The notes under the pieces were generated by a model. It saw only the letters and a list, made by a program, of their open reading frames with translations. It had not been told where the DNA came from and searched no databases. 64,000 nucleotides of DNA from assembly GCA_020809705.1 (NCBI GenBank), contig CP085827.1, positions 4,712,001-4,776,000 of the forward strand, written 5' to 3'. The stretch is from Calonectria ilicicola (taxonomy: Eukaryota > Ascomycota > Sordariomycetes > Hypocreales > Nectriaceae). Shown here piece by piece: positions 53,436 through 64,000 of this stretch. A program made the translations under genes and the position numbers. Positions within the stretch are counted from its first letter, which is position 1; each line of letters starts with the position of its first letter.

Positions 53436-54064
53436 ATGATGTCCGGAGAAGCATGGCTGTACCTCTTGTCGGTGTTGATCAACGCCGTCAACCTGTTCCT
53501 ACAGGTTTTTTTCACCATCATGTACAGCGACCTTGAGTGGTATGTCGCAACCCTGCTCGCTGCCGTTGGTGCTAAATTCTGCGCCCTGGCGATGCGCACG
53601 CCCAATTTTGTGAACACCAATACTGATTTTATATTTTTGCAGTGATTACATTAACCCCATTGATCTCTGCAACCGACTCAACACATACATTATTCCCGAG
53701 GCCGCTGTTCACGGTTTCCTGACATTCCTTTTCCTCATTAATGGATATTGGGTTCCTCTGATTCTCAACCTGCCTCTCCTTGGCTGGAACGTCAAGAAGT
53801 ATGCTTCTATTCCGTTTTTTTCCTCCGTGCAATACTTACCCTATGCCCTAGGATCGTTGACAACACTCACCTCCTCGATGCCACCGAAATCTTCCGCAAG
53901 CTCAACGTCCACAAGAAGGTTCGTATTCATAGCCCGGTAGCTTTTATGGTATTCTAACCATCCATGCACAGGAATCCTTCTTCAAGCTGGGCTTCCACCT
54001 CATCATGTTCTTCTTCTACCTCTACAGCATGATTGTCGCCCTCATCCGTGACGAGTCTTCCTAA
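53436..54064 (+). CDS. ERV14: Cornichon-family ER export receptor (Erv14-like)
   Basis: Predicted 139-aa polytopic membrane protein that loads transmembrane cargo into COPII vesicles at the ER. Exons: 53,436-53,539, 53,643-53,798, 53,852-53,918, 53,972-54,064 (introns 103, 53, 53 bp). The spliced protein begins [20 protein letters not shown] and contains [19 protein letters not shown], the cornichon signature. [20 protein letters not shown] is the cargo/COPII loop, and the last helix is [18 protein letters not shown]. Three hydrophobic segments are evident. Length matches yeast Erv14 (138 aa). Two consecutive ATGs exist at the start; the first is chosen. Confidence 0.95.
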
Positions 54065-54863
54065 GCGACTCGTGATTGAATCGTAACCCGCGAACCGGTC
54101 TCTGACTCGTAACTGAGGCTATCGGTAGCCTATAGAGCGGGCTAGGAGGGCTAGTGGATGACAAATTATGCTCAAGCAGCGTCGAGTGGAAAATCTCGCG
54201 ACGATGAGATGATTATGCCGATGCAGTAAATAACGAGTGGAAGATGGTATAGATTGATGATGTTTTCTAAAGAGGCGGGCTTGGCGTATTTAACGTGCTA
54301 TCATGCCGGCTGGCGCTCTGGTTGATTATTTCGAACGGCTAGGTGGTGGTAGCGAGCTGGTTTGTGAGAGCCTGGTGTTTGCGTCGCCTCCTCAACATTT
54401 GTTCGGTAAACGTCCTAGCATGATAATTGAGTAATGACCCAAATATGCAACTAAGCATTCTGATACTGGCCATGTCCTGATTTTGGTGATGCCCATCCTC
54501 TGCACTTGGGGTTGACTGGGGCACATATGATCAAAGCTCTCATGTCACATGATTGCCGTTCGATTGCGGTCCTCATAAAGTTCCAACTTAGTTGCACCAC
54601 TCAATGTGGTAGGGTAAAAAAAAAAGATGAATCAATTTGCTATTTCATCAAATTTAATTTAGTATTCCTATTTTACAGAAGAGTATTCCACGATTTTCGT
54701 ATCCTAAATTTCTGTATCCATAATCAAATAGTTGAGCTGTCGCATTTCTGAGTCACGTGACTCCCGCTTTTTCCAAGCTCCAGCGCCTGTCGCGATGCTC
54801 AGGCGGCCGACTTGTGATGTCGCGTTTGACAAAAACCAAACAGCGATCCCACCATCATTGAAA
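54065..54863. other. Intergenic, ERV14 3' flank and PRP17 promoter
   Basis: This 800-bp stretch is AT-rich towards the right. The PRP17 frame stays open upstream of its chosen start through an ATG at 54,795. No other gene. Confidence 0.45.
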
Positions 54864-56459
54864 ATGGCAGATTTTGGGGAATACCCGCCAAATATGGCGC
54901 CCCAGGATGCTCTCATTGTGAGAGAGAAAGCAGGGCCTGATCACGCCGTGGTACCTTATACTGCAGAAGATCTGTCGCGCCCTCAGGTCGGCCCTGCGAA
55001 CCCCTTCAAAGATGACTCGACGACACTGAAGCGTAAAAACATCCTGACCGGACACGCCGAAGAGACCTTCATCAGCGAACACACTTTCCGGAGCAAACAT
55101 CGGGCGGTTGAGAGGAAAGGGGGTCCGGAGAGGGAACACCAGACCAATGCACAAATCAAGGCAGAGGCCGCGCGCATCCGTGCTGGAAGAGAAAAAAAGG
55201 GCGACGCGAGCATCGCTGAAGGTGCTGGTGCTTATGTTGGGCCATGGGCCAGATACAAACGAACCGAATACGAAATAGTGGGAGAGGACGAGGAACTCGC
55301 CAGTGGCGAAGAATACGAGATTGTCGAAGAGGAAGAGGAGGAAGAGATCGTCGAAAGCGGCACGGTAGTCCAGGCTCCTGCTCGAACCTTGGCGCAAAGA
55401 AAAGAAGCTGAAGAAATGGGTGAGGAAACCACGACATTCCATGGATCGGCCGAGTATGATTATCAAGGAAGAACATATATGCATGTTCCCCAGGACTTGG
55501 ACGTCGATTTGCGAAAGGAGATTGGGAGCATCACCAACTTCATTCCCAAAAAGCAAATCCACGCTTGGAAAAATCACACCAAGGCTGTCACTGCTCTGCG
55601 CTTCATCCCCAACTCTGGTCATTTGCTTTTATCAGCCAGTGCGGACACCACTGTCAAAATCTTCGACGTGTACCACGATCGAGAACTCCTTCGTACCTAC
55701 TCAGGTCACTCCAAGGCACTCTCCGATATTTGCTTCAACTCCTCCGGCACACAGTTCTTGTCTTCTTCCTATGATCGCATGATTAAGCTCTGGGACACTG
55801 AAAAGGGTGTTTGCGTCAGCAAGTTTACGACTGGCAAGATACCGCACGTCATCAAATTCAACCCAGATCCCGAGCATGCCAATGAATTTTTGGCGGGTAT
55901 GTCGGATAAAAAGATTGTTCAGTTTGATATCCGAACCCCCAAGGAGGTGGTCCAAGAATACGACCACCACTTGGCAGCCATCAACACAATTACCTTTGTG
56001 GACAACAACCGTCGGTTCATGACCACCTCAGATGACAAGTCGCTCCGAGCCTGGGACTACAACATCCCCGTCCCTATCAAGTACATTGCAGAGCCTGACA
56101 TGTACCCTATGACCCGGGCTGCCCCACACCCGAGCGGCAAGTATGTCGCCTACCAGAGCTCTGATAACCAGATTCTGGTCTATGGTGCCAATGACAAGTT
56201 CCGCCAGAATCGAAAGAAGAGCTATCGCGGACACAACAATGCTGGCCTGGGTATTGACCTCGACTGCAGCCCAGATGGCCAGTTCTTGGCATCTGGTGAC
56301 TCGGGTGGCTTCGTATGCTTTTGGGACTGGAAGACATGCAAAATGTATCATAAAATCAAGGTTGGCAACCAAGCTGTTACTTGCGTCAAGTGGCATCCTC
56401 AGGAGACTAGCAAGGTGGTTACAGCAGGTATGGATGGTGAAATTAAATACTGGGATTAA
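54864..56459 (+). CDS. PRP17: Pre-mRNA-processing factor 17 (Cdc40), WD40
   Basis: Predicted 531-aa spliceosome component needed for the second catalytic step. Intronless. The N-terminal 200 residues are charged and carry the family element GHAEETFISEHTFRSKHRAVE and an acidic tract. YVPQ-like HVPQDLDVDL, PKKQIHAWKNHTKAVTALRF and following residues open a seven-bladed WD40 domain to the C-terminus (SASADTTVKIFDVY, SSSYDRMIKLWDTE, TTSDDKSLRAWDYN, SGDSGGFVCFWDWK, TAGMDGEIKYWD). An in-frame ATG at 54,795 would add 23 residues (MLRRPTCDVAFDKNQ...) unlike the conserved N-terminus, so I prefer 54,864. Convergent with the PARP-fold gene, 155 bp apart. Confidence 0.93.
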   Translation: MADFGEYPPNMAPQDALIVREKAGPDHAVVPYTAEDLSRPQVGPANPFKDDSTTLKRKNILTGHAEETFISEHTFRSKHRAVERKGGPEREHQTNAQIKAEAARIRAGREKKGDASIAEGAGAYVGPWARYKRTEYEIVGEDEELASGEEYEIVEEEEEEEIVESGTVVQAPARTLAQRKEAEEMGEETTTFHGSAEYDYQGRTYMHVPQDLDVDLRKEIGSITNFIPKKQIHAWKNHTKAVTALRFIPNSGHLLLSASADTTVKIFDVYHDRELLRTYSGHSKALSDICFNSSGTQFLSSSYDRMIKLWDTEKGVCVSKFTTGKIPHVIKFNPDPEHANEFLAGMSDKKIVQFDIRTPKEVVQEYDHHLAAINTITFVDNNRRFMTTSDDKSLRAWDYNIPVPIKYIAEPDMYPMTRAAPHPSGKYVAYQSSDNQILVYGANDKFRQNRKKSYRGHNNAGLGIDLDCSPDGQFLASGDSGGFVCFWDWKTCKMYHKIKVGNQAVTCVKWHPQETSKVVTAGMDGEIKYWD

Positions 56460-56614
56460 AATAGCTATGTAAACAGATATATTGGGCGTGGGAGAGCATG
56501 GAACGGCGTTTTTGGACAAGATGACGATCAAATAAATCAATGGGTATAATGCCCGCTCATAAAGATTCCCTAGCATACATATTCCTTTCCGGATACGCTC
56601 CGCTTTCTAGTATC

Positions 56615-58174
56615 TCATCGTCGTGCACCTTGGTATTGGTCCATGAAAAGACCTCTCTTTACCCGAACACGGTTCCCATCCTCATCCCAATCGTCATAGT
56701 AGCTATTATCCTCTCCCTCATTGAGATCATCATCGCGCAGATAAGCATGCTTGTCTCCTTGCCAGTCTCCGTAGTCTTCTTCATCGTCCGACACCGCCCC
56801 AATCTCTTCGATGACAAAATTTGTCCCAGTAGCGGATCCAAATCCATAGGGGAACCACTTCATAGCGGCAGCCTTTCTAGCCTCCTTGGCTCGCTTAATA
56901 TCTCCCGGGGCTGTGCTGGCTTCTTCAGTGCCCCGATGATTTCGCAGAGAAACTGCTTGGTTATGCAGATACTGTGAAGGGTTTCGTTGCACCTCCAGCA
57001 TGGCCTTCTTCGCTGCTTCGGTACCCAGGTCCAGGTGAATAACGTAGCAGGGAATCATCGCACTTGGATCATGAATAATGTACTCAAATCCACCATCGAA
57101 ATGGGAATCGTACCCTTCCATTCTCGAGCTGTGAACTCCCTGACCCCGATAGGTTCGTCCCATTATGGTTGCGCATACAAATAATCGCATACTTGGAAGC
57201 AAGCCGAGAGGTGTCATCTGCCGCTGCCCCGCGGCATATGACATTGCATAAAAAGGTGCTTGCGATGAGTAGATGCCACGGTCAAAGACGACTCCGGATC
57301 GGGGAGAAGCAATAACCTTGTTATCGATAAATGAGCCAGGCATCTTGAACCCGTGGCGAACGATTGAGGCGACAGATTTGATGCGAGTTCCGTGGAATGT
57401 GATTCTAGGTGCAACCATGTCCTCAATGATGTCTCGTCGAGGGATTGTAGATCGAACACGACCCTCCAATGGCGAGTGCGGCGACAACCTGTCGTTTAGT
57501 CTACCCGTGTGTGGTTCAAGGGACTGTCGTAGAGACTGCTTGTAATCCCAAAATCTTTGAGTTAGATCTGGGCGCACAACGGATTCCATATGAAGGACCC
57601 TCCATACGTCGGGGATGTCCTTGACTATTTCCTCAGGAGTCTTGCCCAAGAGCTCATAGGCAGTATCTTTAACGGTAGATACATCAAGTCCATGAGGGTT
57701 TTCGACAATTTCCTTCCAGCTTGAGATATTCCCTGCAGACCAACCTTTGCTCAATTGTGAAGCTTGAGGATTGGAATCCTTCTCAAACTGCGCTTCGAAT
57801 TCAGCAATGGTTTCGAGTGCCTGGAGAATACCAATATCGATGTCGAATTTTCGCGCAAGTGAGGGCCCTTCAAGAACATTCCTAAGATTCTCACGGATTT
57901 CGTGGCGCAATGGATCTAGCTTTCGCCGTGCAACAACTCCTTCAAGGTCGTAGACTTGGCATGAGACGATTAGCGGATTGCTGCCGGAAGAGATGTGAAT
58001 TTCAAGAGCAAGCTTGGATAAGTCGAAGAGATGTGTAATGTCTCCAGTATCATTGTCCTGGTTGTACGAATGATTGATGACTCTTTTGGGCATGCTGCGT
58101 TCGATCAGCTCATATAAGGTCGTGGAGCCCATCGTGAAGGTTTCTTGAAGTTGATAAATTAGGCCTTTTTCCAT
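56615..58174 (-). CDS. PARP-fold ADP-ribosyltransferase-like protein
   Basis: Single-exon gene for 519 aa. Residues about 255-385 match the PARP catalytic fold in order: ITFHGTR (His261 where PARPs have the NAD-binding H-G-T/S), RGIYSSQAPFYAMSYA (Tyr302/Tyr313, the GIYF..Y region), then FEYIIHDPSAMIPCYVIHLD (Glu364 in the place of NEYIVYD Glu). So an H-Y-E type triad appears possible and mono- or poly-ADP-ribosylation activity is conceivable; this is inference. The N-terminal 250 residues have no domain I can name (no BRCT, WGR or zinc finger as in fungal Prp/PARP1 homologues). The C-terminus is acidic with Tyr/Asp/Glu repeats (DDEEDYGDWQGD), then a basic end. No E2 ubiquitin-conjugating domain is present. 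Start is the first ATG. Confidence 0.75.
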   Translation of the reverse strand: MEKGLIYQLQETFTMGSTTLYELIERSMPKRVINHSYNQDNDTGDITHLFDLSKLALEIHISSGSNPLIVSCQVYDLEGVVARRKLDPLRHEIRENLRNVLEGPSLARKFDIDIGILQALETIAEFEAQFEKDSNPQASQLSKGWSAGNISSWKEIVENPHGLDVSTVKDTAYELLGKTPEEIVKDIPDVWRVLHMESVVRPDLTQRFWDYKQSLRQSLEPHTGRLNDRLSPHSPLEGRVRSTIPRRDIIEDMVAPRITFHGTRIKSVASIVRHGFKMPGSFIDNKVIASPRSGVVFDRGIYSSQAPFYAMSYAAGQRQMTPLGLLPSMRLFVCATIMGRTYRGQGVHSSRMEGYDSHFDGGFEYIIHDPSAMIPCYVIHLDLGTEAAKKAMLEVQRNPSQYLHNQAVSLRNHRGTEEASTAPGDIKRAKEARKAAAMKWFPYGFGSATGTNFVIEEIGAVSDDEEDYGDWQGDKHAYLRDDDLNEGEDNSYYDDWDEDGNRVRVKRGLFMDQYQGARR

Positions 58175-58796
58175 GAAAGTGTAAAGATAAGCGCGCTATT
58201 GACACCAGACCAGCTGTATGTCGTCGTATATTCCCTGAATGTTCACTTCACTTCGGATTGTTTATCGTGCGTATTATGGCTTGCCTTTTAAAGATGCTGT
58301 TGATCGACATCGCACTTTAGTGCATTAGTGGCGCACGGCAGCTTACCCCGGTTGAGTCATCGGCAAGCCAATATGACTACATCAAGGCATACAGGCGCAA
58401 ACACTGCCTCCTATAATTTATCGAAGATTCATAATTCAATATTCAAGCATAAAACTCAGTTAGTCCTGAGGGCGATGATCCTCTGGGGTGTACAATGTGC
58501 CCCTTGAAAGCTTCATCTTGGACATCAGGGAACTTGCTTGCTCTAAACATCAATTCGATGGCCAAAAACTAAATAAATACTTAATCAATCATAAATAAAA
58601 AATATTGGTTAGGTTTCTTTTTATATATTTACTTATTTTATTTATGTAATATTTCTTTACCAGGCAGCCGGAGAATGTAGGAACGAAGAGGGTTGTATTT
58701 CATACCAAGGATGAGCACCACATTGCGCACTAATACCGAATCATTTAACTTTCATCAGGCAAATTATCAATTTAGTTACGCATGGGACAATTCGAT
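58175..58796. promoter_or_regulatory. Intergenic, PARP-fold gene promoter
   Basis: These 620 bp include an AT-rich stretch (about 58,560-58,660). They contain the promoter of the PARP-fold gene and the 3' flank of the hydrolase gene. No gene recognised. Confidence 0.45.
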
Positions 58797-59726
58797 TTAT
58801 GATAATGGCTCGAACCTCTCAGGTAAAGCTTCCCTGTTAATCCAAGCTTTAATCCCAGCAGCAAACAGGTCCGGAAATTGGAGGTTCCATCCATGGATAG
58901 CATCATGCACAACCACAGCCTGTGTCTCATTTCCATCTTCTTGACCCTTCTCCCTTAACGATTGGGCCAGCTTTTTGGTCATCTCTAAGTTGTCACCATG
59001 TCCACCGGCTACGACAAGGATGCGTTTGTCCTTGGCCGCAACTTCATCCACTGCTTGCTGTTGCCATTTGCTGGTATCGGCATAGCCATCATGCACCAAC
59101 TGCCAGACGTTATTTTTCATCATTTCTTCTTTAAGTTGATTGTGGGGTTTTAGCCCAGTGTGCAATTCTGCCAGACGATAGATTCCCCCCTTCATAGCAA
59201 TCCAAAGACCCCAGTTCAACATAGTAGGTCGCTGAGCCGCCCATATCTGCCACTCGGTAAATGGCGATGATCCTGTGACAAACGCAGATTCGACAAGTTC
59301 CGGGTGACGCCTGATGAGCTCCATGGCTATGAAACCACCGAGGGAGAGCCCGACGACGTGGGCCTTACCGTTGTGAGCATGGCGCTCAATAAGCGAAGCC
59401 ACCTTGTCAGCCGCCAGCGCCAGTGAGAAGGGCCCAACATGTTTCGATCCAGAATGTTGAGGAGCATCAGGTATCATGAGATGATATTCATCCAAATATG
59501 GAACAACATGCTCCCATTCAAGATGGCAGGAAAATAGGCCATGCAGCAAGACGATGGTCGTTGAGGCCTCCGTGTTGTGCGAAGTGAAGAATAATTCATC
59601 ATTTGCGTTTTGTTTGTCAGTCATTTTGAATCCGTTGATCCCGAAACCTAGATGGAGCGATGTTGATGAGGCCGAACCCAATGTCGTCACTGCACGTTCG
59701 TCCAATGCCGTCAGCTGCAGTGTCAT
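58797..59726 (-). CDS. Alpha/beta hydrolase
   Basis: Predicted 309-aa serine hydrolase, intronless; substrate unknown. The oxyanion strand motif is VLLHGLF, the nucleophile elbow is GLSLGG (Ser128), an acid is probable in the DKRILVVAGGHGDN region, and the catalytic His is in DAIHGWNLQFP. The layout resembles small esterases or C-C hydrolases. The reading frame extends to a GTG at 59,771, but the first ATG is 59,726. A second in-frame ATG at 59,624 (MTDKQNAN...) would give a 275-aa protein starting just before the hydrolase core, so the true start is uncertain. Lies head to head with the Zn2Cys6 gene across 1.3 kb. Confidence 0.85.
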   Translation of the reverse strand: MTLQLTALDERAVTTLGSASSTSLHLGFGINGFKMTDKQNANDELFFTSHNTEASTTIVLLHGLFSCHLEWEHVVPYLDEYHLMIPDAPQHSGSKHVGPFSLALAADKVASLIERHAHNGKAHVVGLSLGGFIAMELIRRHPELVESAFVTGSSPFTEWQIWAAQRPTMLNWGLWIAMKGGIYRLAELHTGLKPHNQLKEEMMKNNVWQLVHDGYADTSKWQQQAVDEVAAKDKRILVVAGGHGDNLEMTKKLAQSLREKGQEDGNETQAVVVHDAIHGWNLQFPDLFAAGIKAWINREALPERFEPLS

Positions 59727-61027
59727 GATATCGGGTGCTTTATTAATCCGGTTCCCTCGACTTGGAGGCACCTCACACCCTCATAGCATGTTTTGTAGAT
59801 GACAATTAGGATTGTTTCATATCAATCATCTTTGACCCTTAAAGCTTTAATTATTTAGGGAAATCATAAAAAAAACTCTTGGCTCTCTATTTGCTATGCT
59901 ACTGGCATGGCATGGCATGGTCAAAATGCAATTTGCTGAACGGAGTGTAACTGGACTTGACATACCCTAGAGCTAAAGTCTCCGGGAAATTTAACGCCAC
60001 GCTGCTCCCCCACGTTTAAAACAAGTTTCCCACCTTAAATGTTCAATTTGATTAAAGTTATGTGATTGAAGTCCCATTTTGTGGTTTGGTTCATGATGGC
60101 GGAACGGTGGTGGATGATCGGCTGGAGAAGTACATCGAAAAGCTAGTGGCTAATGTGTGAGATGCAAAGTGTTACGAATTTTTGATCAGCTGAACCATGC
60201 AGAGGACACCGGAGAAGCGGATAAACAACACAGGACGCAATCTAGCGGCGTAGACACCCCTGGGTTGTCTGCATATGCACCTATATACCATTCCCATCCC
60301 AGCTCGCTGACATATGTCGGAAGTGTAAATAAAGCTGACCGAAGTACTAACTGAGTCATGAATGCACTAGGCACAGGCAGATTTGGGGTCAATCTGGAAA
60401 CGCTAATGAGTCAGGAGCCGCGGGATTGGAAGCTAAACCCTCGGGTTGGGGCATGGTGGGAGTGAGAAGAAGGGGATCATTGGTTTCAGCACGGTAAAGC
60501 ATACCCGATTGGAGGCCAAAACTAACAGCCCTCCGCAGGCAACCGAGTCAGAATTCTGCAGGCCACAGCTCCTTTCTGACTCTCAGCGGTTCCAATGAGC
60601 ACCCGATGTTACCGTAAATGTCAGAGTGCCTAGGAACCAGCAGCTAGTCAAGTCCGTAGCTTGATTATCCCCGACAAGATGCTGCTTCCTCCGCGAGTTC
60701 AGCATCAAGGTGGCGTCTTTACCCCATACCCCACACTCTCTTGGTTGACTCCACACCCCGCATTCTCGCCTCCTTTTGGCCAATGCCTCTTGGATAGCGC
60801 TCTCATGACATAGACGCGATGGACTGTCATGATAGTCAAGCGTTGAGCGGCCGGACCGGACCAGTTCAAGGGTCCTGCCCACCTTACTCCAACTTTTTGC
60901 TAAACGAGCATCCCACTCAATGCCCCTCTTGACTTTTTTTCCTCTCCCTCCTCCATCTTCCCCAGTGACTGTCGTGTCCGGAATCACAACCTAAGCCTGC
61001 TAACACGAATCCCGAAAGACGTTAATA
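59727..61027. promoter_or_regulatory. Divergent intergenic region, hydrolase / Zn2Cys6 factor
   Basis: 1.3 kb lies between divergent starts. ORFs (up to 134 codons, minus strand) lack motifs. Pairs of CCGG-type words occur (for example GGCCGGACCGGACC near 60,850), which Zn2Cys6 proteins can bind, but no clear spaced CGG repeat is decisive. Confidence 0.4.
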
Positions 61028-63899
61028 ATGGCCGCCACGGTTGCACCTACCGGAACGCCTTCAATGGACCCAAAGCCAAAAGGCCCGTCCAAAATCCGCA
61101 AGCGAGCCCCAAAGGCGTGCCTGTCTTGTCGCGCCCGAAAGGTCCGCTGTGATGTGTCTCAAAGAGGCCGGCCGTGTATGAACTGCTACCTCGACAGCGA
61201 AGCCTGTGTCGTGACTGGCAGGGCTTCTAGACTGTATGTATTGACAAAATCCCGCGCCTGAACTTGAAACGAACTTACAATCTCTCACAGTAGACGACCT
61301 CAGCGAGAGACTGGCGATAACGTTCAAGCCTCTCACCCCCCGTACTCACCCAAGGGTCCGCACTCTTGCGGATCGAACTCATCAGAGGCTGTAGTCAGAT
61401 CTAGATTAAGCACGCTTGCAGAACCCCCTTCTCATACTGTCCGGGAAGGAAATACTCTGGCTCAAGACCGGACAGAACCCGCCACTAGCCACAAGTCTCG
61501 CGATGATGACACACGGGACACTGCAATGGCCGACTCATCAAATATCTCGCGACCTAAAGCCTCAACACAACAGTCACAAGCTACTCCAGGTAGGAATCCA
61601 ACCTGTACCAAAATCGATGCGAATCAGCCAGCTGACTTGTGTTTGCTTAGCTTCATCGAACACCCCTAATGACAACCACGCGACCTCAATTAGTCAGTTT
61701 CCCAACAGTGCCAACAACAGTTATTCCAACACTCCCCAAATCGGTCTTACGTCGGATATTGTTTATTCGTATTATCACTTCCTGTCAATGGGTAATCTCT
61801 CAAATATTCCTCCCCAAGACGTCAACTACCTCGAGCTTCAAGGATGTCTTCGAGTGCCCACCAGGGCACTCCTCGATGAATTCCTTCAGCAATATTTCCT
61901 TCATGTCCACCCATTGCTACCGATATTAAATGAAGGAGATGTTTGGGATTTATATTGTCACAGCGCAAATTCTGGCATGCCGGCTGAGCGCATGTCGCTG
62001 CTGCTGTTTCAGGCCATCTTGTTTGCCTCGTGCAATTTTGTGTCTCGGGCTACTATCAAAGCTATTGGGTATCCCAATATTCGCGCAGCGAGAGCAGCCC
62101 TGTATCGGCGCGCAAAGCTGCTGTATGACTTCGAGTCTGAGTCGTCCTCGCTACCCATTGCGCAAGCAGCCCTGCTCCTCTCATTCTGGTCTCCCACATC
62201 GACGCGAAACCCCAGCACATCGTGGCTCAGCCTTGCCATCCAGCACGCCAAGAGCGCCGAGGCTCACCACTATGCCGCCATGCCCGTCTTCTCCGCTGCC
62301 ACACATCCGATGCAACACCGAAAACAAAACATTTTGAAAAAAGTCTGGTGGTGTTGTGTGATCCGAGATCGCACCCTTGGCCTTTTAATGAGACGGCCGA
62401 TTCAGATCACCAAAGCTCACTTTGACTTTGACTCGAATCCAATTCTTGGGTTTGCCGACCTTGAGAATGAATTTGAGCGATCAAGAGTATATAACCCTGG
62501 GACTAAAAAGACCCTTGCAGAGATTTTGGCTCAAGTGGTCGAGCTCTATGTCGTCTTGACTGACATTCTCATGTTGGTCTTTCCGCTCGACGACGCCCCT
62601 GGATGGGGAAGACAATCAAAGCCGGGCGACGAATCTAGGATTCAGGAGTGCAAGACATCGCTGAGGCGTTGGTGCAAGTCTGCAACATCGCGATTCCCTC
62701 TGTTTGGAGGTGGTTTCATTTCCCGAAGTGGTACGGAGAATAGAAGAGAGTTTCAGCACGACTCTGTCATCCTTTACACCAACCTCATGTACATGTACTA
62801 CCACTCATCACGCGTTGTACTTGCACATCATGAAATTCTGCACTTGGCAATATTGCAGGCGATCCCAAATGGCGACAGCTCCGGTTCCATGGCGTCGACC
62901 AGAGGGTTGTCGACAATCTATGAAAATAGGCATGAGCTCCAAGATGCTGCTTCAGGAGTGACAGAGTGTCTTAAGGAACTGGTGCATCTAAAACTCGCGA
63001 GATGGCTTCCTATTTCGGCCGTGGCTTGCACTGCGCTCCCGTTGATCCTCCATATTTTGGACGTCAAGCTCTCTGCTCCTGCAAAGGACCCCAGCCTTGA
63101 TTCAAACGCTGCTACTGCCTTGAAGCAGCACAGGCTCAACATTTTGATTGAGGCCATGAGGACGTATCAGCCCCAGTACGACGGTGTCGACTGGGTCAGC
63201 GAGATTGTGAGGCACGTCGTCAACCTCGCGCAGCTGGACAGCACCGATATCCAGAGAAATCAACACTCCAACATAACCGATTGGACAGACATTCTTGCCC
63301 TACAACCCAGTTCCTATTTGAGACTGGCATTTGCATTAGATGTTAGCCTTAGCAAGGGCCGTCTTCCCGAAGACGGCGACTTCCCCGTGAGTCTACGGGG
63401 GTTGTTTGTTGGCGGCTTTAGCCCCTTGAGAGCCCTCATCGAGGCGAACCGCGGGTCCAATTCTTCGAATGGCCCTGGAATGAATTTTGGTACTTTCCCT
63501 TCGAGTTATTCTGATTCAGATTCTCACCACTCCCCGCTGTCCCAAACGGATTCTCACATGTCAAACTCGGAGGGTCCTTCCATTGATGCTCTGCGGGATC
63601 AAATATCATCTCAGATGGCGGCAAATGGATCAATCAATACAAACATTTTGCCATCAGAAGGAATTGATGGCCTAGAACCAGACGTGAATGGTGTCTTTCA
63701 GATGCAAGAGGAATCGCCTAGCGGCACCAGTGAATTCGAGGGCATGTATCTTGACGGACCAATGCCAGATGTCTCTGCCGAGTGGATTGAGACGCTGTGG
63801 GATGAAATGGGTAGCTCGAATGAAAAGGCAGATAGGGATATTGCTAGAATGTTACTGGGTGCGCTCAAAGATGGAGATCTCGGGGAAGCCATGGTATAG
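61028..63899 (+). CDS. Zn2Cys6 transcription factor, cutinase factor 1-like
   Basis: Predicted 917-aa nuclear activator. Exons: 61,028-61,233, 61,291-61,589, 61,651-63,899. The binuclear zinc cluster lies at residues 31-60: C-x2-C-x6-C-x8-C-x2-C-x6-C (CLSCRARKVRCDVSQRGRPC, then MNCYLDSEAC). A Ser/Thr/Gln-rich linker follows, then a fungal_trans middle domain (from FLQQYFLHVHPLLPILNEGD to about KVWWCCVIRDRTLGLLMRRP). The tail is Ser/Asn-rich and ends in an acidic possible activation domain. Length and zinc-cluster sequence fit the Ctf1/Far group that activates cutinase, lipase and fatty-acid use genes; this is family knowledge, not proof of targets. The first intron sits right after the zinc cluster. 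Complete within the window, 101 bp from its end. Confidence 0.9.
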
Positions 63900-64000
63900 C
63901 GTTGATTCATGATACTCTAATGTTTTTTGTGTAACCCTCTATCAATGACCGTACTTTTTTCCTGGTTCAAATTTCCTTCTACCACCTCTATGCAGATCTT

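Noticed and set aside
54855..55622. 255-codon minus-strand ORF
   Set aside because: Antisense of the charged N-terminal part of PRP17; Phe/Ser-rich, no motif.

Overview
The window is nuclear DNA of a filamentous ascomycete. The genes are split by short spliceosomal introns of about 50-70 bp with GT..AG ends and CTAAC-like branch sites. The gene set (alpha-aminoadipate lysine synthesis, kynurenine monooxygenase, yapsin-type GPI protease, a Zn2Cys6 factor resembling cutinase transcription factor 1, nuclear-encoded mitoribosomal proteins) is typical of Pezizomycotina, and I infer Sordariomycetes, possibly Hypocreales. Where I assembled exons I checked that the coding length is a multiple of three.

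Layout. (1) 1-12,260 is an extremely AT-rich block without functional genes. It is not random: it holds two oppositely oriented, heavily C-to-T decayed copies of a Ty3/gypsy-like retroelement (A about 1,760-5,750; B about 7,255-11,225). Copy B is flanked by a second inverted pair of about 0.8 kb. There is also a MITE-like element at 416-619, a 42-bp hairpin, a 20-bp tandem array, and a border made of a heptanucleotide microsatellite followed by a CA repeat. This looks like a repeat-induced point mutation (RIP) island, possibly pericentromeric or subtelomeric. (2) 12,261-16,200: a butanediol/sorbitol-type dehydrogenase, and convergent to it an acidic protein gene whose best gene model contains an in-frame TAG. 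(3) 16,200-21,487: gene-poor, with traces of a decayed gene. (4) 21,488-28,757: NOG2 (ribosome assembly GTPase) divergent from mS26 (mitoribosome), then an ADP1-like ABC transporter. (5) 28,758-34,454: mostly non-coding, with two small uncertain ORFs. (6) 34,455-40,577: yapsin-like protease, mitochondrial EF-G, homoisocitrate dehydrogenase. (7) 40,578-44,415: non-coding plus a pyrimidine-rich leader. (8) 44,416-64,000: a disordered protein, mitoribosomal uS8m, kynurenine 3-monooxygenase divergent from methionine aminopeptidase 1, cornichon/Erv14, Prp17/Cdc40, a PARP-fold protein, an alpha/beta hydrolase and a Zn2Cys6 regulator.

Most of the gene-rich part is housekeeping: ribosome assembly, mitochondrial translation (three genes: mS26, EF-G, uS8m), splicing, secretion, amino-acid and NAD metabolism. 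I see no biosynthetic cluster. The parts most worth a second look are the nested inverted architecture of the AT-rich block, the apparent nonsense codon at 15,940-15,942, the 20-bp palindrome just before the protease start, the 342-bp NOG2 intron, and the PARP-fold gene.
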